Shown here: positions 1 through 6,249 of the stretch, in pieces
Numbering within the stretch: the stretch's first letter is position 1
Layout: the number at the start of each line of letters is the position of its first letter
Assembly (NCBI GenBank): GCA_022616215.1
Contig: JAKEFE010000036.1
Span: forward strand, 1 to 21,617
Direction of reading: 5' to 3'
DNA from: Candidatus Parcubacteria bacterium
Lineage (GTDB): Bacteria > Patescibacteriota > Minisyncoccia > Phycocordibacterales > Phycocordibacteraceae
Length of the DNA stretch: 21,617 nucleotides
Made by a program: the position numbers and the translations under genes
Notes under the pieces: generated by a model
The model's database searches: none
Seen by the model: only the letters and a program-made list of their open reading frames with translations
What the model was told of the DNA's origin: nothing

Positions 1-290
1 CCTACCGCCTCCGCCCTTAGAAGTGAATCGATCACCGGAAGGAATGCACCGATGGAGAGCATTTTCCCAAGCTCTATGCCCATGCGCTTCTCTTCCTCAA
101 AACGCTTCAGTGCGTTTACATAGTCGGCTTTTGCTCTTTGCCAACCGTCCAGATATTCTTGCTTTTCCTTCTTCACTTGCTCAAGTTCCTTTTTGAGCTT
201 CGTAACTTTTGCCGCCGCGTCGGTACCGCCTTTCCCGAGTTCTTCGGAACCGTCCGCCTCAACGGTTACATCGTCTTGTTCATCTGCCAT
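1..290 (-). CDS. grpE: GrpE nucleotide exchange factor, 5' part (cut by window edge)
   Basis: GrpE releases ADP from the chaperone DnaK and is a cytoplasmic homodimer. The first 96 residues are visible; the frame is open to position 1, so the C-terminal beta domain lies outside. The N-terminus is acidic and low-complexity (residues 1-25), followed by a Lys/Glu-rich coiled coil and the family core around YLDGWQRAKADYVNALKRF (about residues 47-65), which matches the conserved long helix of GrpE. The start is the ATG at 288-290. There is no Shine-Dalgarno; instead a promoter-like pair (TTGACT at 322-327, CATATT at 299-304, 17-nt spacer) puts the transcription start within about a base of the ATG, so the mRNA may be leaderless. 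No CIRCE element is seen upstream. It follows the hicBA-like pair at 335-904. The family call rests on the helix motif and is secure; dnaK next door would be expected but is not visible. Confidence 0.9.
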   Translation of the reverse strand, partial: MADEQDDVTVEADGSEELGKGGTDAAAKVTKLKKELEQVKKEKQEYLDGWQRAKADYVNALKRFEEEKRMGIELGKMLSIGAFLPVIDSLLRAEAV

Positions 291-298
291 ATCCCGCA

Positions 299-327
299 AA
301 TATGCCCGAAAAAATGCACCGAGTCAA
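299..327 (-). promoter_or_regulatory. Predicted leaderless promoter of grpE
   Basis: On the minus strand TTGACT (322-327) is separated by 17 nt from CATATT (299-304), and 8 nt later comes the grpE ATG. The -35 matches consensus at 5 of 6 positions and the -10 at 4 of 6. The spacing predicts transcription starting essentially at the start codon. Confidence 0.5.
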
Positions 328-334
328 AAGCAAT

Positions 335-565
335 CTACTTTACCCATTCCGACTGAGGAATTCCAGACTGAACAATGATTGACTTTATGGTCTTTGGATG
401 GATTGAATCACTTCCGTGCACTGAAACAGTAACCAGAAAACTCTTACTGCCCGTTTTCTTTGAGTAATAGAAGTGACTCCCTCGTTCGTGTGTTTGAATA
501 AATCCTTGTTTCTTCAAGAACCGAATTACCATGGGGGCGGTCCAATTGTTCGGACCTCTTGGCAT
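335..565 (-). CDS. hicA: HicA-like mRNA interferase toxin (YcfA family)
   Basis: A 76-residue protein with the double-stranded-RNA-binding-like HicA fold pattern: an N-terminal helix ending in LKKQGF (residues 17-22), the RGSHFYY strand (28-34) containing the family's catalytic-type His (H31), a VTVSVHG strand (45-51), and a C-terminal helix with PKTIKSIIVQSGI (57-69). HicA toxins cut mRNAs and are neutralised by HicB. The start is the ATG at 563-565, 6 nt after the TAG stop of the HicB-like gene, with no Shine-Dalgarno, so translation is probably coupled. The antitoxin-first order is the reverse of the classical hicAB layout. The length is usual for the family. Whether it is an active toxin cannot be told from sequence; the GSH signature is intact. 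Confidence 0.8.
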   Translation of the reverse strand: MPRGPNNWTAPMVIRFLKKQGFIQTHERGSHFYYSKKTGSKSFLVTVSVHGSDSIHPKTIKSIIVQSGIPQSEWVK

Positions 566-571
566 GCAAAA

Positions 572-904
572 CTAGGCCGTCAACGCAGCCAGCGGTTGTG
601 AAGAAACCTTATACACCTTATTTCGCTCCTCTTCTTTGTCTGAATTTCCTGCACTCCACAGCATCTCATACACTGGATCTGCAGTTTGGTTGAGAACGGA
701 AATAGAAAGTTTTGATTTGTTAGCGGCTTCTATGTATCCCACTATTGCTTCATCAAGCAGTATGGACACCTCTTGAGGAGAATCTCCTGTTTCTACAATG
801 TTGAATTCAAGCGCAACGCCAAACCATTCACCGTTCTCTTGAAAGATGACGCTACGCACGCTTCCATTACGAGGGGTGTTGAGGAATGACATGGAGTTTA
901 TCAT
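572..904 (-). CDS. hicB: HicB-like antitoxin
   Basis: A 110-residue protein whose central part (about residues 17-65) resembles the partial RNase-H fold of HicB antitoxins: an IFQENGEWFGVALEFNIVETG strand pair followed by a helix starting SPQEVSILLDEAI. The C-terminal third (66-110) shows no recognisable DNA-binding helix-turn-helix or ribbon-helix-helix, so autoregulation is not evident. It lies directly upstream of the HicA-like gene (6-nt gap), which supports the antitoxin assignment. Two starts are possible: ATG at 902-904 or ATG at 890-892. The second sits 7 nt behind a TATGAT hexamer (900-905), which would make a leaderless transcript. The gene follows rpsI by 34 nt and could also be read from the ribosomal operon. 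The pairing with hicA is stronger evidence than the sequence alone. Confidence 0.68.
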   Translation of the reverse strand: MINSMSFLNTPRNGSVRSVIFQENGEWFGVALEFNIVETGDSPQEVSILLDEAIVGYIEAANKSKLSISVLNQTADPVYEMLWSAGNSDKEEERNKVYKVSSQPLAALTA

Positions 905-938
905 ATCTTACATGAACCTACATTTCTAGCCACACGTT

Positions 939-1337
939 CTAACGCTTAGACCACGATGGTCGTTTGCGGGCTTTGAGAAGACCGGGCTTTTTGCGCTCCA
1001 CGCTTCGCGGGTCGCGCTTGAGGAAGCCAGCGGCTTTAAGCGGCTTACGCAATGCCGCGTCGCGCTTCTCAAGCGCGCGAGCCACGGCCATGCGAATGGC
1101 TTCTGCTTGTGCGGTGATGCCGCCTCCCTCTACCTGTGCGACCACTTCGTAGTTTTCGCCAACGCCTTCAATATGAAATGCCTCCCGCGTCTTCATTTGG
1201 CGCTCTGCCGTTTTGAAATATTCGTCTCCCGGCTTGCCGTTGACGACGACAGACATTTTTGAAGCAGGAGTAAGCTTCACGCGTGCGGTTGCGGTTTTGC
1301 GACGTCCTACTGCGGTGGTGTATGCAAGTTCAGCCAT
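939..1337 (-). CDS. rpsI: 30S ribosomal protein S9 (uS9)
   Basis: A 132-residue protein of normal length. It has the N-terminal TTAVGRRKTATARVKL block (about 7-22), the GGGITAQAEAIRMAVARAL segment (71-89) and the strongly basic tail ending KRPSWSKR, which in S9 reaches the decoding centre and contacts P-site tRNA. The C-terminal SKR is preserved. The start is the ATG at 1335-1337, 29 nt after the rplM stop, and a purine-rich AGGA lies just after that stop, too far from the ATG to be a standard ribosome binding site. The rplM-rpsI pair is a universal bacterial arrangement and here closes the ribosomal cluster. Confidence 0.97.
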   Translation of the reverse strand: MAELAYTTAVGRRKTATARVKLTPASKMSVVVNGKPGDEYFKTAERQMKTREAFHIEGVGENYEVVAQVEGGGITAQAEAIRMAVARALEKRDAALRKPLKAAGFLKRDPRSVERKKPGLLKARKRPSWSKR

Positions 1338-1366
1338 GCTTTTGTTGGGTCGGAATTAACATTCCT

Positions 1367-1768
1367 CTAGTCAGTAATAATAAGACGCTTCATGCGTTCC
1401 TTGCGCAGTTTATTTCGCGGAATCATACCGTCTACCGTACGGCGGATGACGGCCCCAATACCTTTTTTCGTTTTAAGTTCTGCGAGCGTGAAGTGGCGAA
1501 GCCCCCCCGGATATCCCGTGTAGCGGGTGTATGCTTTTTGGGCAACACGCTTTTCGGGAAGCAAGAGCTTTGAAGCGTTTACGATTGTTACTTTGACCGG
1601 AAGCACTTTGTTCTTCACATAGTGCACGGACTTTTTGCCAAGCAGTGCGGAAGCGGCCTCGCTAGCCACGCGGCCAAGCGTGCGTTCTTTGGCATCCACG
1701 CTGTATTCCATGGGCAAGACATCGTGAGCGACGCGATTCTTCAAGTCTTTGTGCATTCTGGTCTTCAT
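1367..1768 (-). CDS. rplM: 50S ribosomal protein L13 (uL13)
   Basis: A 133-residue L13, slightly shorter than the E. coli protein. Conserved blocks include the N-terminal DAKERTLGRVASEAA region (about 25-39), YVKNKVLPVKVTIVNASKL (50-68), the YTRYTGYPGGLR loop (80-91) and the VDGMIPRNKLRKERMKRL segment near the C-terminus (112-129). L13 binds 23S rRNA early in 50S assembly. The ATG at 1766-1768 follows the rplQ TAA after 7 nt, so it is probably coupled to rplQ. An internal Met at residue 20 is nearer the start used in shorter homologues, so the first residues are uncertain. Confidence 0.96.
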   Translation of the reverse strand: MKTRMHKDLKNRVAHDVLPMEYSVDAKERTLGRVASEAASALLGKKSVHYVKNKVLPVKVTIVNASKLLLPEKRVAQKAYTRYTGYPGGLRHFTLAELKTKKGIGAVIRRTVDGMIPRNKLRKERMKRLIITD

Positions 1769-1775
1769 AACGCAA

Positions 1776-2126
1776 TTACTTCACAAACGCAATGTACGCG
1801 TTTCTCCGGCCGTCTGGACGTGGAGCGCGCTTTACGATGCGCACATACCCGCCTGCCCGCCCGATAAAGCGCGGAGCGATGGCCGTAAAGAGCTTTTTAA
1901 CCGCAGCAGCGTCCCCGATACGAGTAGAAACGATGCGGCGATTAGCCACCGTGTCTTTTCGCGCTCGCGTTACAAGCTTTTCAATCATCGGACGAAGCTC
2001 TTTTGCCTTCATTTCGGTCGTTGAAATGCGCTCATGGATGATGAGCGAGCGCATAAGGGACTTCAAGAGCGCGTTACGCTGATCTCTCTTTCGCCCAAAT
2101 GATCGTGGTTTTACTCGCTGACTCAT
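1776..2126 (-). CDS. rplQ: 50S ribosomal protein L17 (bL17)
   Basis: A 116-residue L17 with the typical basic N-terminus (KPRSFGRKRDQRNALLKSLMRSLIIHERISTT, about 6-37), the central KAKELRPMIEKLVTRAR helix and a C-terminal GGYVRIVKRAPRPDGRRNAYIAFV block. It sits near the peptide exit tunnel of the 50S subunit. The start is the ATG at 2124-2126, 6 nt after the rpoA stop. The order rpoA-rplQ is the classic end of the alpha operon. Confidence 0.96.
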   Translation of the reverse strand: MSQRVKPRSFGRKRDQRNALLKSLMRSLIIHERISTTEMKAKELRPMIEKLVTRARKDTVANRRIVSTRIGDAAAVKKLFTAIAPRFIGRAGGYVRIVKRAPRPDGRRNAYIAFVK

Positions 2127-2132
2127 AGATGA

Positions 2133-3083
2133 TTATTCGCTTTTGAGTTCAAGGCCAAGGCGGTCAAGCACTTCCGTTATTTCCTCAACCGCTTTGTCGC
2201 CGATGCCGTCAAGCTCTTTGAGTGCAGAAGCAGTTTTTCGCGTAAGCCCAGCCGCAGTTTTAATACCGCCTTCGGCAAGCGCGGAGGCCGTGCGCGATGA
2301 AAGACCAAGTTCATCCACTTTCAGTTTTGCTGGGTCTTTGCCAACGGTTGGCGTTGCTTCATCGGATGCCGAAGACATTTCTCCCATATCTTCGTTTTCC
2401 TGAAAACCAATGACTGCCTTAAGTTGGTGAATCATTATTTCAATAGAGCGTTCCAGCGCCTCGCGCGGAGACACGGTGCCGTTGGTTTCAATCAAAATTT
2501 TGAGACGGTTGAAGTCCGTGCGGTCTCCCACGCGCATGTTTTCTACTTCGTAGTGCACGCGGCGAATCGGGGTGAAAGTGGCATCAAGGGCAATGGTGCC
2601 GATGTCCACTTTTTCCTTTGTCAGGGCTTCGCGGGGAATGTAACCAAGGCCGCGTTCTATCGTGGCTTCAAGTTCAAGCGGAGTTGTGCCGGAAACCTCA
2701 CAAATATACGCATCCGGGTTGGTAACTTCTACTTGAGAAGGAAGTACAAGGTCTGCCGCCGTCACCTTTTTCGGGCTGTTGACTTTAAGGCGGATAGACT
2801 GGGGTTCGTCTCCATGCAGGACGAAGTGCACACGGCGCAGGTTCAGCAATAGTTCCATGACGGACTCACGAACGCCGTCAATGGTCGCAAACTCGTGCGG
2901 GACGTCTTCAATTTTAACAGACGTAATAGCCGCGCCCGGAAGCGAGGAAAGAATAATGCGGCGAAGCGAATTGCCAAGCGTGTGTCCGTAGCCCGGATAG
3001 AGCGAATCTATCTCGTAGGTGCCGCGGTGCTCTTCTTCAGAAACAACACGAGGTTTTGAGGGTAGTGTGATGTGGTATTCCAT
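2133..3083 (-). CDS. rpoA: DNA-directed RNA polymerase subunit alpha
   Basis: A 316-residue alpha subunit. The N-terminal dimerisation/assembly domain (about 1-230) includes FATIDGVRESVMELLLNLR (around 65-83) and the GYGHTLGNSLRRIILSSLPG dimer helix (about 31-50). A short acidic linker follows, then a complete C-terminal domain (about 252-316) with the helix-hairpin-helix ELDGIGDKAVEEI. In the DNA-contacting helix the residue equivalent to E. coli R265 is kept (SSRTASAL), while the N268 position is not Asn, so UP-element contacts may differ. The start is the ATG at 3081-3083, 29 nt after the rpsD stop. It is co-oriented with rpsD and rplQ as in the standard alpha operon. Confidence 0.97.
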   Translation of the reverse strand: MEYHITLPSKPRVVSEEEHRGTYEIDSLYPGYGHTLGNSLRRIILSSLPGAAITSVKIEDVPHEFATIDGVRESVMELLLNLRRVHFVLHGDEPQSIRLKVNSPKKVTAADLVLPSQVEVTNPDAYICEVSGTTPLELEATIERGLGYIPREALTKEKVDIGTIALDATFTPIRRVHYEVENMRVGDRTDFNRLKILIETNGTVSPREALERSIEIMIHQLKAVIGFQENEDMGEMSSASDEATPTVGKDPAKLKVDELGLSSRTASALAEGGIKTAAGLTRKTASALKELDGIGDKAVEEITEVLDRLGLELKSE

Positions 3084-3112
3084 AACTCAAGCGTGATTAC
3101 CTGTGGTTAAAA

Positions 3113-3724
3113 TTAACGGCTGTAGAACGAGATCACGGAAACAAGATCTCCTGCCGCGTCCGCCGTTTGCGTGGTCGGAGCCGCCGTTACGCCGCCTTTC
3201 ATGGATTGTGCGTCCCACGTAAGCCACGAAAGGAGCGGGCGTTCTGCAAATTTTTCTGCAAAATTCGCGAACACCGTCGCTCCTTTTGAACCGTCGCGAA
3301 CGGCGATCACGTCTCCGATATGCACACGGCGGGACGGAATGGTGGTTTTCACCCCGTCCACCGTGATGTGGCCGTGGGAGACCATTTGGCGGGCCGCACG
3401 ACGGGTGGGCGCAAGACCCAGCCGATAGATGACGTTATCAAGACGAAGCTCAAGGAGGCAGTGAAGGCGCTCCGCCGGGTTTGCGCCTTTGGCGCTCATT
3501 GCTTCTTTCACATAGTTTGCGAACTGACGTTCCGTAATGCCGTACGTCAAACGCACTTTCTGTTTTTCAAGAAGCTGTTTGCCGAACTCGGTGGGGCCAC
3601 GTCCACGGGTTTTTTTGTTTTTTGCGGTGCGTTCCGCCGCAATCGCAAATTTTTGCGATTGCGTCTTTTCAAAGACTGATGCACCGAGGCGCTTAGCGAT
3701 TTTGTATTTAGATGTAATCAACAT
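3113..3724 (-). CDS. rpsD: 30S ribosomal protein S4 (uS4), cysteine-free type
   Basis: A 203-residue S4, an early 16S-binding protein. The N-terminal region lacks the CxxC...C zinc-binding cysteines found in many S4 proteins. The central EFGKQLLEKQKVRLTYGITERQF block (about 47-69) and the S4 RNA-binding domain (RLDNVIYRLGLAPTRRAARQMVSHGHI, about 93-119) are clear. The tail (about 175-203) contains an unusual Ala/Thr-rich stretch (GGVTAAPTTQTADAAGD) before the ending VISFYSR. The start is the ATG at 3722-3724, 9 nt after the rpsK stop. Confidence 0.97.
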   Translation of the reverse strand: MLITSKYKIAKRLGASVFEKTQSQKFAIAAERTAKNKKTRGRGPTEFGKQLLEKQKVRLTYGITERQFANYVKEAMSAKGANPAERLHCLLELRLDNVIYRLGLAPTRRAARQMVSHGHITVDGVKTTIPSRRVHIGDVIAVRDGSKGATVFANFAEKFAERPLLSWLTWDAQSMKGGVTAAPTTQTADAAGDLVSVISFYSR

Positions 3725-3733
3725 AACTCTGGT

Positions 3734-4168
3734 TTACACCCTGCGGGGCTTAGGAGGGCGTGGCCCATTGTGCGGAACGGGTGTTCTATCCTTGATAGTG
3801 CGAATGGCAATGCCTTTGCCGGCAAATCCGCGAAGCGCAGACTCGCGGCCAGCCCCGATGCCGCGAATGACCACGGACACTTCTTTAAGGCCAATGGCTT
3901 GGGCTTTTTCGCCGAGCAACTCGCCCACTTTGGTTGCCGCGTACGGCGTTGATTTGCGAGCGCCGGAAAAACCAAGTGCGCCGGAAGAAGACGACATGAT
4001 GGCGTTTCCTTTCTCGTCCGTAAGTACGACCTTGGTGTTGTTAAACGTCGCTTCAACGTGTAGGACGCCTTTTTCAAGGCGCTTTTTAACGGCTTTTGAA
4101 AGCGCGCGCTCTTTGCGACCTTGGTCAAGTCCTTTCCCGGACTTTTTAATGATGCGTTTCTTTCCCAT
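3734..4168 (-). CDS. rpsK: 30S ribosomal protein S11 (uS11)
   Basis: A 144-residue S11, forming part of the 30S platform near the E-site mRNA. Visible signatures are GVLHVEATFNNTKVVLTDEKGN (about 34-55), the SSSSGALGFSGARKSTPYAA block (58-77) and the GIGAGRESALRG loop with the C-terminal RTPVPHNGPRPPKPRRV tail. The N-terminus carries a Lys/Arg-rich extension of about 30 residues. The ATG at 4166-4168 follows the rpsM TAG by 3 nt, so the two are surely cotranscribed. A large overlapping frame on each strand here is a shadow of this gene. Confidence 0.97.
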   Translation of the reverse strand: MGKKRIIKKSGKGLDQGRKERALSKAVKKRLEKGVLHVEATFNNTKVVLTDEKGNAIMSSSSGALGFSGARKSTPYAATKVGELLGEKAQAIGLKEVSVVIRGIGAGRESALRGFAGKGIAIRTIKDRTPVPHNGPRPPKPRRV

Positions 4169-4171
4169 AGT

Positions 4172-4552
4172 CTATGTTTTTTCAAGCTTACGGCGACCGG
4201 AGGCCATGGTCTTGCGGACGTTGCCGCGAACGGTGCGGGAGTTTGTTTTGGTGCGCTGGCGGCGTACCGGCATGCGGCGCGCATGACGCTCGCCGCGCTC
4301 TGCCTTGATGTCTTTCAAACGCTTGATGTTCTGGGCAGTCTCACGGCGAAGTTCGCCTTCAATGAGATAACTTTCAGCAAGGGAGCGAATGGTCTGCTCT
4401 TCGTCTGGTGAAAGTTCGCTGCCTTTTTTTGAAGGAGTAATGTTTGCTTTCTTCAAAATGTCGCGCGTACGCGTAAGCCCGATGCCGTACAAAAGCGGCA
4501 ACGAGTAGAGAAGTTGTTTGTTATCAGGAATGGTAACGCCTGCAATACGCAT
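4172..4552 (-). CDS. rpsM: 30S ribosomal protein S13 (uS13)
   Basis: A 126-residue S13, at the head of the 30S subunit and contacting the 50S subunit and P-site tRNA. It starts MRIAGVTIPDNKQL, has the YGIGLTRTRDIL helix-two-turn-helix (about 22-33), and ends with the conserved basic stretch RGERHARRMPVRRQRTKTNSRT (86-107). The acidic ELSPDEEQTIRSLAESY segment fits the family's middle helix. The start is the ATG at 4550-4552, 22 nt after rpmJ. Length and motifs are ordinary. Confidence 0.97.
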   Translation of the reverse strand: MRIAGVTIPDNKQLLYSLPLLYGIGLTRTRDILKKANITPSKKGSELSPDEEQTIRSLAESYLIEGELRRETAQNIKRLKDIKAERGERHARRMPVRRQRTKTNSRTVRGNVRKTMASGRRKLEKT

Positions 4553-4574
4553 GCTGTACGAAAATTAAAATGGA

Positions 4575-4691
4575 TTAACCCTGACGAGCCTTACGACGGG
4601 GCTTTGCCTTGTTGATGCGGTACAAACGTCCGCGCCGGCGAACGATGATGTCGCCGGGTTGTTGTTTTTTAATGGATGCGCGTACTTTCAT
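4575..4691 (-). CDS. rpmJ: 50S ribosomal protein L36 (bL36), cysteine-free form
   Basis: A 38-residue protein starting MKVRASIKKQQPGDIIVRRR and ending KPRRKARQG, matching L36 at both ends and in position between infA and rpsM. The classical L36 zinc ribbon (CxxC...C...H) is absent: there is no cysteine or histidine at all, and the first CxxC is replaced by QQPGD. Zinc-free L36 variants are known among bacteria. The ATG at 4689-4691 is 3 nt after the infA stop (TAG at 4695-4697), so translation is likely coupled. The stop is TAA at 4575-4577. The gene is short and easily missed by gene callers. Confidence 0.95.
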   Translation of the reverse strand: MKVRASIKKQQPGDIIVRRRGRLYRINKAKPRRKARQG

Positions 4692-4694
4692 CGT

Positions 4695-4931
4695 TTAGGT
4701 AAGTCGCCTCACAATACGGGCCTTCCCGCCGTACGGGTCGGTCACAAGCTCAACGGTGTCGCCCACGAGTACACGAATACGGTGGAGACGCATCTTTCCG
4801 GCCAGATACGCCAAAATAAGCTCCCCCGTTTCTCCCTCCGTTGCCGAAAGCAGACGTACTCTAAACAAAGAATTGGGCAACACCTCCTCAACGGTGCCGG
4901 TTACCGTCTCTTGCGCTCGCTCATCCTGCAT
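4695..4931 (-). CDS. infA: Translation initiation factor IF-1
   Basis: A 78-residue OB-fold protein that occupies the ribosomal A site during initiation. It matches IF-1 through GTVEEVLPNSLFRVRLL (about 12-28), AGKMRLHRIRVLVGDTVEL (44-62) and the C-terminal DPYGGKARIVRR (65-76). It carries a few extra residues (SATEGETGEL) in the loop where most IF-1 proteins have a short turn. The start is the ATG at 4929-4931. It is the first gene of the infA-rpmJ-rpsM-rpsK-rpsD-rpoA-rplQ cluster, with a promoter-like sequence just upstream. Confidence 0.95.
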   Translation of the reverse strand: MQDERAQETVTGTVEEVLPNSLFRVRLLSATEGETGELILAYLAGKMRLHRIRVLVGDTVELVTDPYGGKARIVRRLT

Positions 4932-4945
4932 GTGGTGCGTTTTTC

Positions 4946-4973
4946 ATCCTAACAGATAAGCCAAACTTAGCAA
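4946..4973 (-). promoter_or_regulatory. Predicted promoter of the infA ribosomal-protein operon
   Basis: On the minus strand TTGCTA (4968-4973), a 16-nt spacer, and TAGGAT (4946-4951) preceded by TGT form an extended -10 promoter. The -10 ends 14 nt before the infA ATG, predicting a leader of only about 7 nt without a Shine-Dalgarno. It overlaps the 44-nt gap after the baseplate-J-like gene. Confidence 0.45.
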
Positions 4974-4975
4974 GG

Positions 4976-6214
4976 TTAGCTCTTTGAAACCTTAGGAATG
5001 TTCACCTCTACCTGAATGTGGGTAGGGTCTGCCGGGAGCGTTCCTTCCCAAAATGGCTTCAAAACGAGCCGTACCTCTTCAAGCTCGGCAAAGCCCCGAA
5101 GAATGGTCTTTGCAGCATCGCGCGACTTCCCGGCTATAGCGCCTCGTATTTCGTCTACATTCACTATCCAGACGATGTTCGTGTCTCCGGAGAGTGTGAA
5201 AGAAAAGCTTTCTTGGCCCGGGGTTGGTGTTTCTCCTGCCTCTGGAAGCAAGGAGAGGCCTTCAATCGACATCAGCGTTACCGGCTGGCCGCCGTACACG
5301 CCGAGCGTGTTGAATGCTATTGCGCGCGCAAGCGCTTCCGTTGGGAAGATAAATGCATGGGCAGTGCCTTCAAGCCGCAGTGCTACCGTATCAATGCCTG
5401 CCGCTCCATCTGGCTGTGGCGTATACGAGAAGAAGACGGCTCCGGGCACAAGCACGTAGCCATCCCTAATGTTCTTGTCAATTTCTGCACGGAGATCCCC
5501 TTCAAGCGGAGCTTTCATGCTCTCAAATTCAAGAGCTCGAGTTGCTTCGGGAACGGCAGGGCGCTCTCCTGTAAAACCGCCCACCATCGGCTCTTTTGAG
5601 CGGGCATACACGAGCTCATAGGCGGCAGAACCGGCAAGACCGGGCAGAGTGAAAGAGGAGGGACCTATGTTGTGTGCGGTGCCACCCACGTCCGCGTACA
5701 CGGTCGCCGAAAGTTCACCCGGCGCGTCTGCGGTGCCCGCCGGAACGCGTACTGATTCGCGAATACGGAAGATGAGACCTTCGGGTGTTTCAAATCTCGT
5801 ATTTTTTATCAGGTCTTGCGCTTTCGTTTGGCCGTTGTAGATGGTAACGACTCCTTGAGCCGGGATGTCTACGGTTTCGGTGCCTTCTGCCTGCACTTCT
5901 TTTGAAGCGGTTTTTTCAATGGTTACCACTTCGTACGGGAGGTCGCCCGCCGAAGGAGTAGCGACCAAAATGCTTGAAATGCTTACTGCCTTTACCACCG
6001 GTGTGGCCTCCACTTTAGCGCCGCCAAATGCAAACAGCACACCAATGCTTCCCGAGACGACGAGAATGGCCACAAGGGTCATACCCCACGGAAACTTCCT
6101 TCCTCCTCCACCGGGAGATCCTCCTTGAGAAGAGGGTGGGGTTACGCCTCCTGCCATTGCATCCATGGCGCGGCGGCGTGAAGGGGGAATAATGTCAGTG
6201 AGGGTTTTGGGCAT
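4976..6214 (-). CDS. One-TM membrane protein with a baseplate-J-like extracytoplasmic region
   Basis: A 412-residue protein counted from the ATG at 6212-6214; a TTG six nt further upstream is a less likely start. The layout is a cytoplasmic basic segment (PPSRRRAMDAM, 10-20), a Gly/Pro/Ser-rich linker (21-40), one membrane helix (about 44-65) and a roughly 345-residue outside part. That part starts with beta-rich sequence resembling baseplate J/gp47 proteins (PAQGVVTIYNGQTKAQDLI, then NTRFETPEGLIFRIRESVRVPAG). This J-like match is my reading of motif spacing, not a search result. It follows the FtsA/PilM-like gene after a 35-nt gap that holds TGC-TATACT (6238-6243). The pair could form a transmembrane assembly in which the actin-like protein binds the cytoplasmic tail, much as PilM binds PilN; that is inference. 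No catalytic motif is seen. Confidence 0.6.
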   Translation of the reverse strand: MPKTLTDIIPPSRRRAMDAMAGGVTPPSSQGGSPGGGGRKFPWGMTLVAILVVSGSIGVLFAFGGAKVEATPVVKAVSISSILVATPSAGDLPYEVVTIEKTASKEVQAEGTETVDIPAQGVVTIYNGQTKAQDLIKNTRFETPEGLIFRIRESVRVPAGTADAPGELSATVYADVGGTAHNIGPSSFTLPGLAGSAAYELVYARSKEPMVGGFTGERPAVPEATRALEFESMKAPLEGDLRAEIDKNIRDGYVLVPGAVFFSYTPQPDGAAGIDTVALRLEGTAHAFIFPTEALARAIAFNTLGVYGGQPVTLMSIEGLSLLPEAGETPTPGQESFSFTLSGDTNIVWIVNVDEIRGAIAGKSRDAAKTILRGFAELEEVRLVLKPFWEGTLPADPTHIQVEVNIPKVSKS

Positions 6215-6237
6215 AGTCAATACGTTTTATGAGAGAG

Positions 6238-6246
6238 AGTATAGCA
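6238..6246 (-). promoter_or_regulatory. Extended -10 promoter before the baseplate-J-like gene
   Basis: TGC followed by TATACT on the minus strand (TATACT at 6238-6243) lies just after the TGA of the FtsA/PilM-like gene and 23 nt before the ATG at 6214. It predicts a leader of about 16 nt. There is no good -35 and no Shine-Dalgarno. Confidence 0.4.
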
Positions 6247-6249
6247 TCC

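Noticed and set aside
291..334. CIRCE/HrcA operator before grpE
   Set aside because: No TTAGCACTC/GAGTGCTAA inverted repeat is present in this gap.
3537..4286. Long plus-strand open frame (249 aa) across rpsK and part of rpsM/rpsD
   Set aside because: It runs antisense to well-recognised ribosomal genes, shows no family similarity or start signal, and is explained by codon bias of the genes beneath it.
4932..4975. Terminator hairpin before infA
   Set aside because: CTAAC and GTTAG can pair, but the stem is only 5 bp with a loop of about 20 nt and no U tract follows.
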